This document shows positions 1 through 6,823 of a DNA stretch of 19,104 bases, in pieces. The notes beneath the pieces are model-generated. The model was not told the DNA's origin and ran no database searches. It saw nothing but the letters and a program-made list of their open reading frames with translations. Both the position numbers and the translations under genes were made by a program. This DNA is from Intrasporangium_A sp051961875 (GTDB taxonomy: Bacteria; Actinomycetota; Actinomycetes; Actinomycetales; Dermatophilaceae), in the NCBI RefSeq assembly GCF_051961875.1, contig NZ_JBQCCV010000245.1, positions 1 to 19,104 of the forward strand, written 5' to 3'. Each line of letters starts with the position of its first letter. Within the stretch, counting starts at the first letter, position 1.

Positions 1-1
1 C

Positions 2-1231
2 GACGCCGAGGCGATCAGGCGGGTCGCCCGCCGGATCGTCGAGACGCAGCGGGCGGGCAACAAGGTCTGCGTCGTCGTCTCGGCGATGGGGGACACCACC
101 GACGACCTGCTCGACCTCGCCGAGCAGGTGACGCCCGCCCCGCCGGCCCGCGAGCTCGACATGCTGCTCACCTCGGGCGAGCGGATCTCGATGGCCCTCG
201 TCGCGATGGCGATCGCCCACCTCGGCGCCGAGGCACGGTCCTTCACGGGCTCGCAGGCCGGGGTCATCACCGACGAGGTGCACGGCCGGGCCCGGATCAT
301 CGACGTGACGCCGGGCCGCATCCAGAGCGCGCTCGATGCCGGGCACATCGCGATCGTCGCCGGCTTCCAGGGCGTCAGCCAGACGACGAAGGACATCACG
401 ACTCTCGGCCGTGGCGGCTCGGACACGACCGCCGTGGCCCTCGCCGCCGCGCTCAAGGCCGACGTGTGCGAGATCTACACCGACGTCGACGGTGTCTTCA
501 CGGCTGACCCCCGCGTCCTGCCGACCGCCCGCAAGCTCGACGTCGTCTCGATGGAGGAGATGCTCGACCTCGCCGCGAACGGCAGCAAGATCCTGCACCT
601 GCGCTGCGTCGAGTACGCCCGCCGCTACGGCATCCCCATCCACGTGCGCTCCTCCTGGTCGCAGAGACCCGGCACGTGGATCAAGGACAACCCCTACGAA
701 GGAGAAGGCGCTGTGGAAGCACCGATCATCACCGGCGTCGCCCACGACAAGGGCGAGGCCAAGATCACGATTGTCGGCGTCCCGGACGAGGTCGGCGCCG
801 CGGCGCACATCTTCGGTGCCATCGCCGAAGCGGAGATCAACATCGACATGATCGTCCAGAACGTGTCGGCCGCCCAGACGGGCAAGACGGACATCTCCTT
901 CACCCTGCCGCAGGGCGACGGCGCCAAGGGGATGAGCGTGCTGCAGGGGATCAAGGGCGAGGTGGCCTATGAAGACCTGCGCCTGGATGACTCGATCGGC
1001 AAGATCTCGCTCGTCGGGGCCGGGATGAAGTCCCACCCGGGTGTCTCCGCGAAGTTCTTCCGGGCGCTCGCCGACGCCGGCATCAACATCGAGATGATCT
1101 CGACGTCCGAGATCCGTGTCTCGGCGGTGACCCGTGCCGACCAGGTCGAGGACGCCGTCCGCGCCGTGCACACCGCATTCGGGCTCGACGCCGCCGAAGA
1201 GGCCGTCGTCTACGGGGGCACCGGCCGCTGA
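2..1231 (+). CDS. lysC: Aspartokinase, 5'-truncated by the window edge
   Basis: Aspartokinase phosphorylates L-aspartate, the first step towards lysine, threonine, methionine and diaminopimelate. The reading frame is open from base 2, so the gene starts outside the window; by comparison with the corynebacterial protein only about 14 N-terminal residues (including the KYGG motif) are missing. Visible hallmarks are VSAMGDTTDDLLDLA, LLTSGERIS, FTGSQAG, TLGRGGSDTTAVALAA and CEIYTDVDGVFTADPR of the kinase domain. Two C-terminal ACT domains follow, with EINIDMIVQNVS and SLVGAGMKSHPGV, where lysine/threonine feedback acts in this family. The end, AVVYGGTGR, is the usual actinobacterial C-terminus. 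An internal in-frame start for the beta subunit is listed separately. The gene asd, a common downstream partner, is not next to it here; an FAD oxidoreductase follows after 72 nt. Identification is essentially certain; only the start is unseen. Confidence 0.97.
   Translation, partial: DAEAIRRVARRIVETQRAGNKVCVVVSAMGDTTDDLLDLAEQVTPAPPARELDMLLTSGERISMALVAMAIAHLGAEARSFTGSQAGVITDEVHGRARIIDVTPGRIQSALDAGHIAIVAGFQGVSQTTKDITTLGRGGSDTTAVALAAALKADVCEIYTDVDGVFTADPRVLPTARKLDVVSMEEMLDLAANGSKILHLRCVEYARRYGIPIHVRSSWSQRPGTWIKDNPYEGEGAVEAPIITGVAHDKGEAKITIVGVPDEVGAAAHIFGAIAEAEINIDMIVQNVSAAQTGKTDISFTLPQGDGAKGMSVLQGIKGEVAYEDLRLDDSIGKISLVGAGMKSHPGVSAKFFRALADAGINIEMISTSEIRVSAVTRADQVEDAVRAVHTAFGLDAAEEAVVYGGTGR
713..1231 (+). 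CDS. Aspartokinase beta subunit, internal in-frame start
   Basis: A GTG at 713 in the lysC frame is preceded by AAGGAG (699-704) with 8 nt spacing, a good ribosome-binding site inside the coding region. It would give a 172-residue protein beginning VEAPIITGVAHDKGEAK and containing only the two ACT domains. This is the position and length of the beta subunit made from the overlapping lysC-beta start in Corynebacterium glutamicum, whose enzyme is alpha2beta2. In this family the beta chain binds the feedback inhibitor together with alpha. What is seen is the start codon and the ribosome-binding site; use of this start in this organism is inferred from homology. Confidence 0.6.
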   Translation: MEAPIITGVAHDKGEAKITIVGVPDEVGAAAHIFGAIAEAEINIDMIVQNVSAAQTGKTDISFTLPQGDGAKGMSVLQGIKGEVAYEDLRLDDSIGKISLVGAGMKSHPGVSAKFFRALADAGINIEMISTSEIRVSAVTRADQVEDAVRAVHTAFGLDAAEEAVVYGGTGR

Positions 1232-1262
1232 GGCGCTGAGGCGCTCCCCGGGGAAGTGGGTA

Positions 1263-1279
1263 GGGGCTCTCGTAGCCCC
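1263..1279 (+). other. Short hairpin between lysC and the next gene
   Basis: GGGGCT (1263-1268), a 5-nt loop and AGCCCC (1274-1279) form a perfect 6-bp stem in the 72-nt gap. The preceding bases carry a tandem GAGGCGCT repeat just after the lysC stop. There is no U-tract, so this may be an attenuating or 3'-end stabilising stem or chance; no further role can be read. Confidence 0.25.
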
Positions 1280-1303
1280 AGATGCCCCTCCGAGGAGCGC
1301 CCG

Positions 1304-2692
1304 ATGCAGCACGAGAGCGTATGGCTCGCCACGGCGGACCGCCGCGCACACCCACCGATCGAGGGGCGCCTGGCCATCGACATCGTCGTGGTCGGTGCCG
1401 GCATCACCGGCCTGACGACCGCCCTGCTGGCGCAGCAGGAGGGAGCCCACGTCGCCGTCCTCGAGGCGCGCCGCGTCGGATCGGGGACGACCGGGGGCAC
1501 GACCGGCAAGGTCACCTCGCAGCACGGCCTCATCTACGCCGACCTCGTCGGGCGTCACGGCTTCGACACGGCCCGGCGCTATGCGCAGGCCAACGAGGCG
1601 GGCCTCGAGCGTGTCGGCACACTCATCGATGAGCACGGCCTCGACTGCGGTTTCACGCGGGCGCCGGCTTTCGTCTACAGCCGGTCCGATGAGATGGCCC
1701 ACGAGATCGCGGCGGAGGCACAGCAGGCCGCCGCCCTGGGTCTGCCGGCCCGGCTCAACCGCGACACCGGCCTGCCTTTCGACGCGCCGGTAGCGATCCG
1801 GTTCGATGAACAGGCCCACCTGCATGCCGGGCGCTACCTGACCGGACTCGCCAAGGCCTTCACCGACGCCGGCGGGCAGATCTTCGAGGGGTCCCGCGTC
1901 ACGGGCGTCGACGACATCGGCGACTCGGCTGTCGAGGTGACGGTCGAGGGCCACGTCGTGCGCGCGGAGCGCTGTGTTGTCGCGACCCTCCTGCCGATCG
2001 GCCTCATCGGGGGCTGCTTCGCGCGGACCACCCCGGCGCGCTCCTATGGCCTGGCCGTGCGCCTGCAGGGGGAGGCGCCGACGACGATGACGATCACCGC
2101 CGACTCGCCGACTTACTCGACGCGCCCTTGGCCGGATGCGGGACCGAACGGCCTCATCGTCGTCGGGCACGGACACGCAGTCGGTGCGGACGTCGACACC
2201 ACGGAGCAGTACTCCGCTCTGGAGCGGTGGGCCCGGGCCACCTTCGACGTGGAGGCGATCGACTACCGGTGGTCGGCCCAGGACTACGCGACGACCGACC
2301 GGCTTCCCTACGTCGGACGGGTGCCTCTGCGGCCGCGGGTGCTCGTCGCCACCGGCTTCGCCAAGTGGGGACTGACCAACGGCACCGCCGCTGCGATGAT
2401 GCTCACCGACCTCCTCGCCGAGCGTGAGTCGCCCTGGCTGCCCGCGTTCGATGTCGGTCGCATCGGCGACGTCGGGTCGGTCATCGAGACGGCGAAGGCC
2501 AACCTCGGCAACACCGTCGACTTCGTCAAGGACCGGCTGACCGGGAGCACCCCGACCTGCACGCACCTCGGCTGCGGGCTCCACTGGAACCCCGCCGAGA
2601 CCAGCTGGGACTGCCCCTGCCACGGCTCCCGCTTCACCGAGCAGGGCGAGGTCATCGAAGGTCCGGCCGTGCGGCCGCTCGACCTGTCCTGA
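1304..2692 (+). CDS. FAD-dependent oxidoreductase with C-terminal Rieske domain
   Basis: A 462-residue protein of the DAO (D-amino-acid-oxidase-like) flavoprotein fold fused to a Rieske [2Fe-2S] domain. The N-terminal Rossmann motif is VVVGAGITGLTTALLAQQ, followed by VAVLEARRVGSGTTGGTTGK, which contacts FAD. The C-terminal Rieske box is CTHLGC and CPCHGSRF; the ligands are C419, H421, C437 and H440. The ATG at 1304 is chosen because GAGGAG (1292-1297) lies 6 nt upstream; the reading frame is open 16 codons further up without a comparable site. No signal peptide is seen, so the protein is probably cytoplasmic. In this family the iron-sulfur domain passes electrons to or from the flavin; the substrate is unknown. 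It could be co-transcribed with lysC (72 nt gap, one weak hairpin), but no functional link is evident. Confidence 0.9.
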   Translation: MQHESVWLATADRRAHPPIEGRLAIDIVVVGAGITGLTTALLAQQEGAHVAVLEARRVGSGTTGGTTGKVTSQHGLIYADLVGRHGFDTARRYAQANEAGLERVGTLIDEHGLDCGFTRAPAFVYSRSDEMAHEIAAEAQQAAALGLPARLNRDTGLPFDAPVAIRFDEQAHLHAGRYLTGLAKAFTDAGGQIFEGSRVTGVDDIGDSAVEVTVEGHVVRAERCVVATLLPIGLIGGCFARTTPARSYGLAVRLQGEAPTTMTITADSPTYSTRPWPDAGPNGLIVVGHGHAVGADVDTTEQYSALERWARATFDVEAIDYRWSAQDYATTDRLPYVGRVPLRPRVLVATGFAKWGLTNGTAAAMMLTDLLAERESPWLPAFDVGRIGDVGSVIETAKANLGNTVDFVKDRLTGSTPTCTHLGCGLHWNPAETSWDCPCHGSRFTEQGEVIEGPAVRPLDLS

Positions 2693-2715
2693 CCTCCCAG
2701 CGGAGCCAACTCCCC

Positions 2716-2784
2716 GTAGAGTGAGCGCTCCGTCCCAGCAGCCACATGGATTGTGTGGCGGGAGGGACGAACTGCTCACTCGAC
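2716..2784. repeat. 69-bp palindromic intergenic repeat (arm, inner hairpin, inverted arm)
   Basis: Starts 23 nt after the preceding stop codon. Left arm 2716-2738 reads GTAGAGTGAGCGCT then CCGTCCCAG. After 2 nt, GCCACA (2741-2746), a 7-nt loop and TGTGGC (2754-2759) form a perfect inner stem. GG follows, then the inverted right arm 2762-2784 ending GCTCACTCGAC. The two arms pair at about 17 of 23 positions. The same layout recurs at 18863-18932 with a different but equally paired inner stem. It fills most of the gap before the LLM gene; any role in transcription termination or as a mobile palindrome is inference. Confidence 0.8.
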
Positions 2785-2826
2785 GTCGTGGTTTGGGCTC
2801 TGGCCGCGACGGGCAGGGGAGCGGGC

Positions 2827-3819
2827 ATGGCGACGATCGGGTTCCACTGTGCCCACGAGCAGATCGCGCCCTCACAGCTCCTGGCCGACGTCGTCCATGC
2901 AGAGGCGTCCGGCTTCGGTGCCGCCCTCTGCGCAGACCGCCTCTCTCCCTGGACCACGCGGCAGGGCCAGTCCGGCCACGCCTGGTCCTGGCTGGGGGCC
3001 GCCCTCGCGCGCACCAGCCTCAGCTTCGGCGTGCTGAGCTCGCCGGGCCAGCGCTACCACCCGGCTGTGCTCGCCCAGGCGATCGGCACCCTTGCCGAGA
3101 TGTTCCCCGGCCGGTTCTGGGCCTCGTTCGGTTCCGGCCAGGCGATCAATGAGCACGTCACGGGCAGCGGCTGGCCTCGTAGAGAGCTGCGTGAGCGCCG
3201 CCTCGTCGAGTGCGTCGATGCCATCCGGCTCCTCCTCGCCGGCGAGGAGGTGAGCCACGACGGGCTCGTCTCCATCGACCGGGCGCGAGTCTGGTCCCGG
3301 CCCGAGGCCAGCCCGCCACTCCTCGGGACCGCACTCACCGAGGAGACTGCGCACTGGCACGGCCGGTGGGCCGATGGCCTCGTCACCACCGGCCAGCCGC
3401 CCGAGGTGCTGCGCCGCATCATCGACGGTTACCGGCAGGGGGGCGGGCGGGGCTGGCTGGCGCTGCTGGTCCATCTCAGCTGGGCTCCCACCGAGGACGA
3501 GGCGATCGACCTCGCCATGGACCACTGGCCGATGGGCGCGTTCGGACCGTCCGTCGTCCTCGAGATCGAGACCGTCGACGGGTTCGACGAGCTGGCTCGA
3601 CACGTCACGGAGGAGCAGGTGCGCGCAGCCGTACGCGTCTCCGCCGACCTCGAGCAGCACGTCGACTGGATCCGGGCCGACCTCGAGCTGGGCTTCGACG
3701 AGATCTACCTCCACTTCGTCGGCCCCGACCAAGGGCGGTTCATTGACGCCTTTTCCAGCGACGTCCTGCCGGCATTCGCCGAGGAGCCCCACGAGGAGAC
3801 CGTTCATGAGAACGAGTGA
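2827..3819 (+). CDS. LLM-class flavin-dependent oxidoreductase (TIGR03885-like)
   Basis: A 330-residue luciferase-like monooxygenase-fold protein, beginning MATIGFHCAHEQIAPSQLL and containing FGVLSSPGQRYHPAVLAQA and PGRFWASFGSGQAINEH, typical of the LLM TIM barrel that binds FMN or F420. The pattern best fits the TIGR03885 group, proposed to use FMN rather than F420; this is recognition from memory. The frame is open further up to an ATG at 2746, but that lies inside the palindromic repeat. The ATG at 2827, with AGGGGAG just upstream, is preferred. The last 14 nt overlap the start of the next gene, so translation is probably coupled with the GH13 enzyme and UdgX. The substrate is unknown. Confidence 0.85.
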   Translation: MATIGFHCAHEQIAPSQLLADVVHAEASGFGAALCADRLSPWTTRQGQSGHAWSWLGAALARTSLSFGVLSSPGQRYHPAVLAQAIGTLAEMFPGRFWASFGSGQAINEHVTGSGWPRRELRERRLVECVDAIRLLLAGEEVSHDGLVSIDRARVWSRPEASPPLLGTALTEETAHWHGRWADGLVTTGQPPEVLRRIIDGYRQGGGRGWLALLVHLSWAPTEDEAIDLAMDHWPMGAFGPSVVLEIETVDGFDELARHVTEEQVRAAVRVSADLEQHVDWIRADLELGFDEIYLHFVGPDQGRFIDAFSSDVLPAFAEEPHEETVHENE

Positions 3820-5464
3820 CACCGCCGATCTGTGGTGGCGCAACGCCGTCATCTACTGCCTCGACCCCCAGACCTACCTCGACACGGACGGGAACGGCCA
3901 GGGCGACCTGCAGGGAGTCATCGACCGGATCGACTACCTCGCCGAACTGGGCGTCACGTGCATCTGGCTCATGCCCTTCTTCGAGACGCCCGACCGTGAC
4001 GACGGCTACGACGTCTCCGACTACTACGTCGTCGACCGGCGTCTCGGCAGCCTGGGGGACTTCGTCGAGCTCGTCCGGATGGCCCGGTCGCGCGGCATCA
4101 GGGTGATCATCGACCTGGTCATGAACCACACCTCCGACGAGCACCCGTGGTTCAAGCAGGCCCGCCAAAGCCCGACGAACCGGTTCCGTGACTACTACGT
4201 CTGGCGGAAGAAGCCGCCCAAGAACGCGAAGCAGAACATCATCTTCCCCGAGGTCGAGACCAGCACGTGGGCCAAGGACGACAAGACGGGCGAGTACTAC
4301 CTGCACCACTTCTACTCCCACCAGCCGGACCTCAACGTCTCGAACCCCAAGGTGCGCGAGGAGATCGCGAAGAACATCGGGTTCTGGCTCGAGCTCGGCG
4401 TGGCCGGGTTCCGGGTCGACTCTGTGCCGTTCCTCTTCGACAACGACGGCGTCGACGAGGCCGGCGCCCACTACTCCGCCATCGACTACCTCCGCGAGAT
4501 CCGGGAGTTCGTGGCGCGGCGCTCAGGGGACGGCGTGCTCCTGGGCGAGGTGAACCTCCACTACGACGAGCAGCGCAAGTGGTTCGGCGGTGAGGCCGGA
4601 GACGGGCTGCACATGCAGTTCGACTTCATGACGACCCAGCACCTCTTCCTCGCGCTCGCGCGACAGGACGGCCGGCCTCTCATCAAGAGCCTGAAGCAGC
4701 GCCTGCGGCTCGGCGCCACCAACCAGTGGGCCACCTTCGTGCGCAACCACGACGAGCTCACGCTCGACCTGCTGACGAACAAGGAGCGCGAGGACGTCTT
4801 CGCCGCGTTCGGGCCAGATCCGGACATGCGCATCTTCGGCAGGGGCATCCGTCGCCGGGTCCCGCCGATGCTCGAGGACGACGCCCGGACCCGGCTCGCC
4901 TACGCCTTCATCTTCTCCCTGCCCGGGTCGCCCTGCCTGTTCTACGGCGAGGAGATCGGCATGGGCGAGAACCTCGAGGTCGAGGGACGGCACGCGGTCC
5001 GGACCCCGATGCAGTGGAGCCCGGAGGGCGGGTTCTCGGAGGGCGACCCGAAGCGGATGGTCCGGCCGATGCCGGACGGGGACTGGGGGCCGAAGAAGGT
5101 CAACGTCGAGTCGGAGCGGCACGACCCGAACTCGATGTGGCGCTTCATGCAGCGGCTGATCCGCGCCTACCGGGAGTCACCCCAGCTGGCCTGGTCGTCG
5201 CTCGAGCTCATCGAGCAGGACAACCCGTCCGTCGTTGCCCACGTGTGCCGGGCCCCCGACGATGGCTGGGCCATGATCGCGCTGCACAACTTCGGCGAGC
5301 AGGGAACCCTGGTCGAGCTCGACCTGCCGGGCACCGATACCGACGGCGTGCTCGTCGACCGCTTCGACGGCAGCCGGCTGCCCTTCGCCGAGAGTGGGAC
5401 CGCCCGGGTGGAGGTCGACGGCTACGGCTTCCGGTGGTTCACCGTCGGTCAGGGCCTGCCATGA
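3806..5464 (+). CDS. GH13 alpha-amylase-family enzyme, trehalose-synthase-like
   Basis: A 552-residue glycoside hydrolase family 13 protein. All four conserved regions are present: DLVMNHTSDEHPWF (region I, from residue 103), GFRVDSVP with the nucleophile D205, LLGEVNLHYDE with the acid/base E248, and FVRNHDEL with H315-D316. The N-terminus WWRNAVIYCLDPQTYLD and SHQPDLNVSNP resemble trehalose synthase (maltose alpha-glucosyltransferase), but region II reads VDSVP rather than the more usual LDAVP, and the protein is somewhat shorter than classical TreS. It may be a paralogue acting on maltose, trehalose or another alpha-glucoside. No signal peptide is seen, so it is probably cytoplasmic. The ATG at 3806 has AGGAG 7 nt upstream and overlaps the LLM gene by 14 nt; its stop overlaps the udgX start as ATGA. 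Confidence 0.9.
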   Translation: MRTSDTADLWWRNAVIYCLDPQTYLDTDGNGQGDLQGVIDRIDYLAELGVTCIWLMPFFETPDRDDGYDVSDYYVVDRRLGSLGDFVELVRMARSRGIRVIIDLVMNHTSDEHPWFKQARQSPTNRFRDYYVWRKKPPKNAKQNIIFPEVETSTWAKDDKTGEYYLHHFYSHQPDLNVSNPKVREEIAKNIGFWLELGVAGFRVDSVPFLFDNDGVDEAGAHYSAIDYLREIREFVARRSGDGVLLGEVNLHYDEQRKWFGGEAGDGLHMQFDFMTTQHLFLALARQDGRPLIKSLKQRLRLGATNQWATFVRNHDELTLDLLTNKEREDVFAAFGPDPDMRIFGRGIRRRVPPMLEDDARTRLAYAFIFSLPGSPCLFYGEEIGMGENLEVEGRHAVRTPMQWSPEGGFSEGDPKRMVRPMPDGDWGPKKVNVESERHDPNSMWRFMQRLIRAYRESPQLAWSSLELIEQDNPSVVAHVCRAPDDGWAMIALHNFGEQGTLVELDLPGTDTDGVLVDRFDGSRLPFAESGTARVEVDGYGFRWFTVGQGLP

Positions 5465-6105
5465 GTCGCAGCGACTATCCGGGCGCGCAGCCCTGGATCC
5501 CGGACCACCCCGACGAGGAGCGGCTGCGGGCGGCGGTGCAGGAGTGCCGGGGCTGCGACCTCTACCGCGACGCGACGCAGGGCGTCATGGGCGACGGTCC
5601 CGTCCCCGCCCGGCTCATGCTCGTCGGCGAGCAGCCCGGCGACCAGGAGGACAAGCAGGGACTCCCCTTCGTCGGTCCGGCCGGCCGGATGCTCGACCGT
5701 GCCCTCGACGAGGCAGGCATCGACCCGGCCAGCGTCTACAAGACCAACGTCGTCAAGCATTTCCGGTTCGAGCGCGACGGTGGGAAGCGGATCCACAAGT
5801 CCCCGGTCCGCTGGCAGGTCGCGGCGTGCGAGCCATGGCTGCTGACCGAGCTGGCCCTCGTCCGCCCCGAGGTCGTCGTCCTCCTCGGCGCGACCGCTGG
5901 GCAGGCCGTCTACGGCCCGGGGTTCCGCGTCGGCGCCGTCCGCGGCAAACCGACCGAGTGGCCGGACGGCCTCGGCTCAGTCGACGTGGTGCCGACGACG
6001 GTCGCGACCGCGCACCCGTCGTCGATCCTGCGCTCGAGGCAGCGAGACGTGGACCTGGCCGCTCTCGTGGCAGACCTCGTCGTGGCGCGTGAGCTGCTCG
6101 CCTGA
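5461..6105 (+). CDS. udgX: UdgX-type uracil-DNA glycosylase / covalent uracil-DNA binding protein
   Basis: A 214-residue family-4-like uracil-DNA glycosylase with GEQPGDQEDKQGLPFVGPAG (residues 56-75), TNVVKHFRFE and ATAHPSSILR. UdgX is distinguished by a basic loop ending in IH whose histidine attacks the deoxyribose and leaves the protein covalently bound to the abasic site. Here the loop is GGKRIHKSP with H112, corresponding to H109 of Mycobacterium smegmatis UdgX. As I recall that protein (AAGGKRRIH), the loop here is two residues shorter, but an arginine before IH is kept. Iron-sulfur ligands are C29, C32 and C123; the NVVKC cysteine of ordinary family-4 enzymes is replaced by H100, as expected for UdgX. 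The start overlaps the GH13 stop (ATGA), so it is the last gene of a coupled operon. Confidence 0.9.
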   Translation: MSRSDYPGAQPWIPDHPDEERLRAAVQECRGCDLYRDATQGVMGDGPVPARLMLVGEQPGDQEDKQGLPFVGPAGRMLDRALDEAGIDPASVYKTNVVKHFRFERDGGKRIHKSPVRWQVAACEPWLLTELALVRPEVVVLLGATAGQAVYGPGFRVGAVRGKPTEWPDGLGSVDVVPTTVATAHPSSILRSRQRDVDLAALVADLVVARELLA

Positions 6106-6159
6106 GTGCCGCTGCCCTCGTTTCATGGTGTCCTCTCGGCCCGGTGGACGAAGCGGGCG

Positions 6160-6192
6160 GTATGCCGTTCACCCGGCAGGTGAGCGGCATAC
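6160..6192 (+). terminator. Strong hairpin after udgX (possible 3' end without U-tract)
   Basis: GTATGCCGTTCACC (6160-6173), a 5-nt loop CGGCA, and GGTGAGCGGCATAC (6179-6192) form a 14-bp stem whose only imperfection is a T-G wobble. It begins 54 nt after the udgX stop. No T-run follows, so it is not a classical intrinsic terminator, though U-less hairpins often mark operon ends in actinobacteria. Both arms carry the over-represented word GTATGCCG, so it could instead be a protein-binding or chromosome-organising site. Confidence 0.45.
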
Positions 6193-6238
6193 GTCCTGCT
6201 GGTCCTCCTACCCAGCGGGCTGGTCGGCACTGTCCTGT

Positions 6239-6254
6239 TTGGGCTCTCGCCCAA
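6239..6254 (+). other. Short hairpin in the leader of the 54-aa gene
   Basis: TTGGGC (6239-6244), loop TCTC and GCCCAA (6249-6254) make a perfect 6-bp stem 38 nt upstream of the next start codon. It could be an attenuator or operator; nothing else in the sequence supports a specific function. Confidence 0.25.
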
Positions 6255-6292
6255 GGGGCACGGGGCCAGAGAGCACTGGGAGGAGGTACGGG

Positions 6293-6457
6293 ATGAAGGA
6301 CCAGTTCGGGCTCATCCTCCTCATCATCGTCCTGGTCATCCTCGTCGGCGGGTTCGTCGGCTTCTCACGGGGACGCAAACCGCGGACGCCCCGGGAGACC
6401 GATCAAGCCGCATACCGCGAGAAGCGGGAGCACGAGGAGCAAAAAAGGGACGATTGA
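6293..6457 (+). CDS. Small single-pass membrane protein, 54 aa
   Basis: The ATG at 6293 has an excellent AGGAGG (6281-6286) 6 nt upstream, which favours it over the open frame that extends further up. The product starts MKDQFGLILLIIVLVILVGG. Residues about 6-26 are one hydrophobic membrane segment, followed by SRGRKPRTPRE and a highly charged tail (YREKREHEEQKRDD) presumably on the cytoplasmic side. No family is recognised with confidence. It lies between udgX and a second tiny membrane protein; all point the same way, but the hairpins at 6160-6192 and 6239-6254 suggest its own transcript. Function unknown. Confidence 0.75.
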   Translation: MKDQFGLILLIIVLVILVGGFVGFSRGRKPRTPRETDQAAYREKREHEEQKRDD

Positions 6458-6465
6458 TGAGGCGC

Positions 6466-6491
6466 GATTAGGAGAACCGACTTGGGGGTAC
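6466..6491 (+). promoter_or_regulatory. Possible sigma-B-type promoter for the 51-aa gene
   Basis: GATT (6466-6469), 16 nt, then GGGTAC (6486-6491) match the actinobacterial general-stress sigma consensus GNNT-N14-16-GGGTAY. A start of transcription near 6498 would leave a leader of about 25 nt carrying the AGGAGG of the DUF6131-like gene. Such matches arise by chance at a rate of roughly one or two per 20 kb per strand, so position is the main support. Confidence 0.35.
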
Positions 6492-6522
6492 TTCGGGGGA
6501 GTCAACCGAACTAGGAGGCTTC

Positions 6523-6678
6523 ATGATCATCCTCGGGATCATTTGTTTGATACTGGGCCTGATCCTCAAGATCAGCATTCTCTGGACGATCGGCATCATC
6601 TTGGTCGTCATTGGGATCATCCTGTGGGCGCTCGGGGCCGCTGGACACGCCATCGGAGGACGATCTCACTACTGGTAG
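6523..6678 (+). CDS. DUF6131-like small hydrophobic membrane protein, 51 aa
   Basis: Translation from ATG 6523 gives MIILGIICLILGLILK, then ISILWTIGIILVVIGIILWA and LGAAGHAIGGRSHYW before TAG at 6676-6678. There are two hydrophobic segments (about residues 2-15 and 18-37) with a turn between them, and a C-terminal GGRSHYW. The layout and the GGR-HYW ending fit DUF6131, a family of roughly 50-residue actinobacterial membrane proteins of unknown function (recognised from memory). AGGAGG at 6513-6518 lies 4 nt before the start. Third-position GC is lower than in neighbouring genes (ATT, TTG, ATA, TGT, GGA are used). A strong terminator 43 nt downstream closes the transcript. A possible stress promoter lies upstream. 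Confidence 0.8.
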   Translation: MIILGIICLILGLILKISILWTIGIILVVIGIILWALGAAGHAIGGRSHYW

Positions 6679-6721
6679 ATCAACCACCGCCGCGCCACGG
6701 ACACGGCTCGGCTGACCACAT

Positions 6722-6759
6722 GCGGTCCGACACTTCGGTGTCGGGCCGCTTGTGTTTGT
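6722..6759 (+). terminator. Intrinsic terminator with UUCG tetraloop
   Basis: GCGGTCCGACAC (6722-6733), loop TTCG, and GTGTCGGGCCGC (6738-6749) form a 12-bp stem with one T-G wobble, followed by the T-rich tail TTGTGTTTGT. The UUCG loop and tail make this the clearest rho-independent terminator in the window. It separates the small membrane genes from the ABC importer operon. Confidence 0.9.
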
Positions 6760-6779
6760 CCTGACTGTTTGTCGGGTAC
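6754..6779 (+). promoter_or_regulatory. Possible sigma-B-type promoter for the ABC importer
   Basis: GTTT (6754-6757), a 16-nt spacer and GGGTAC (6774-6779) resemble the actinobacterial sigma-B-type consensus. The implied start near 6786 gives a leader of about 38 nt to the ATG at 6824. The -35 part overlaps the T-tail of the preceding terminator. No housekeeping -35/-10 pair is evident in this gap, but chance matches are common. Confidence 0.3.
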
Positions 6780-6823
6780 CTCCGGTCACGATCGCTTTGA
6801 CGTCGAAGAGTGGAGGGGGTGGC

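Noticed and set aside
1263..1279. Rho-independent terminator between lysC and the FAD oxidoreductase
   Set aside because: The stem is only 6 bp and no T-run follows, so it is kept as an unassigned hairpin.
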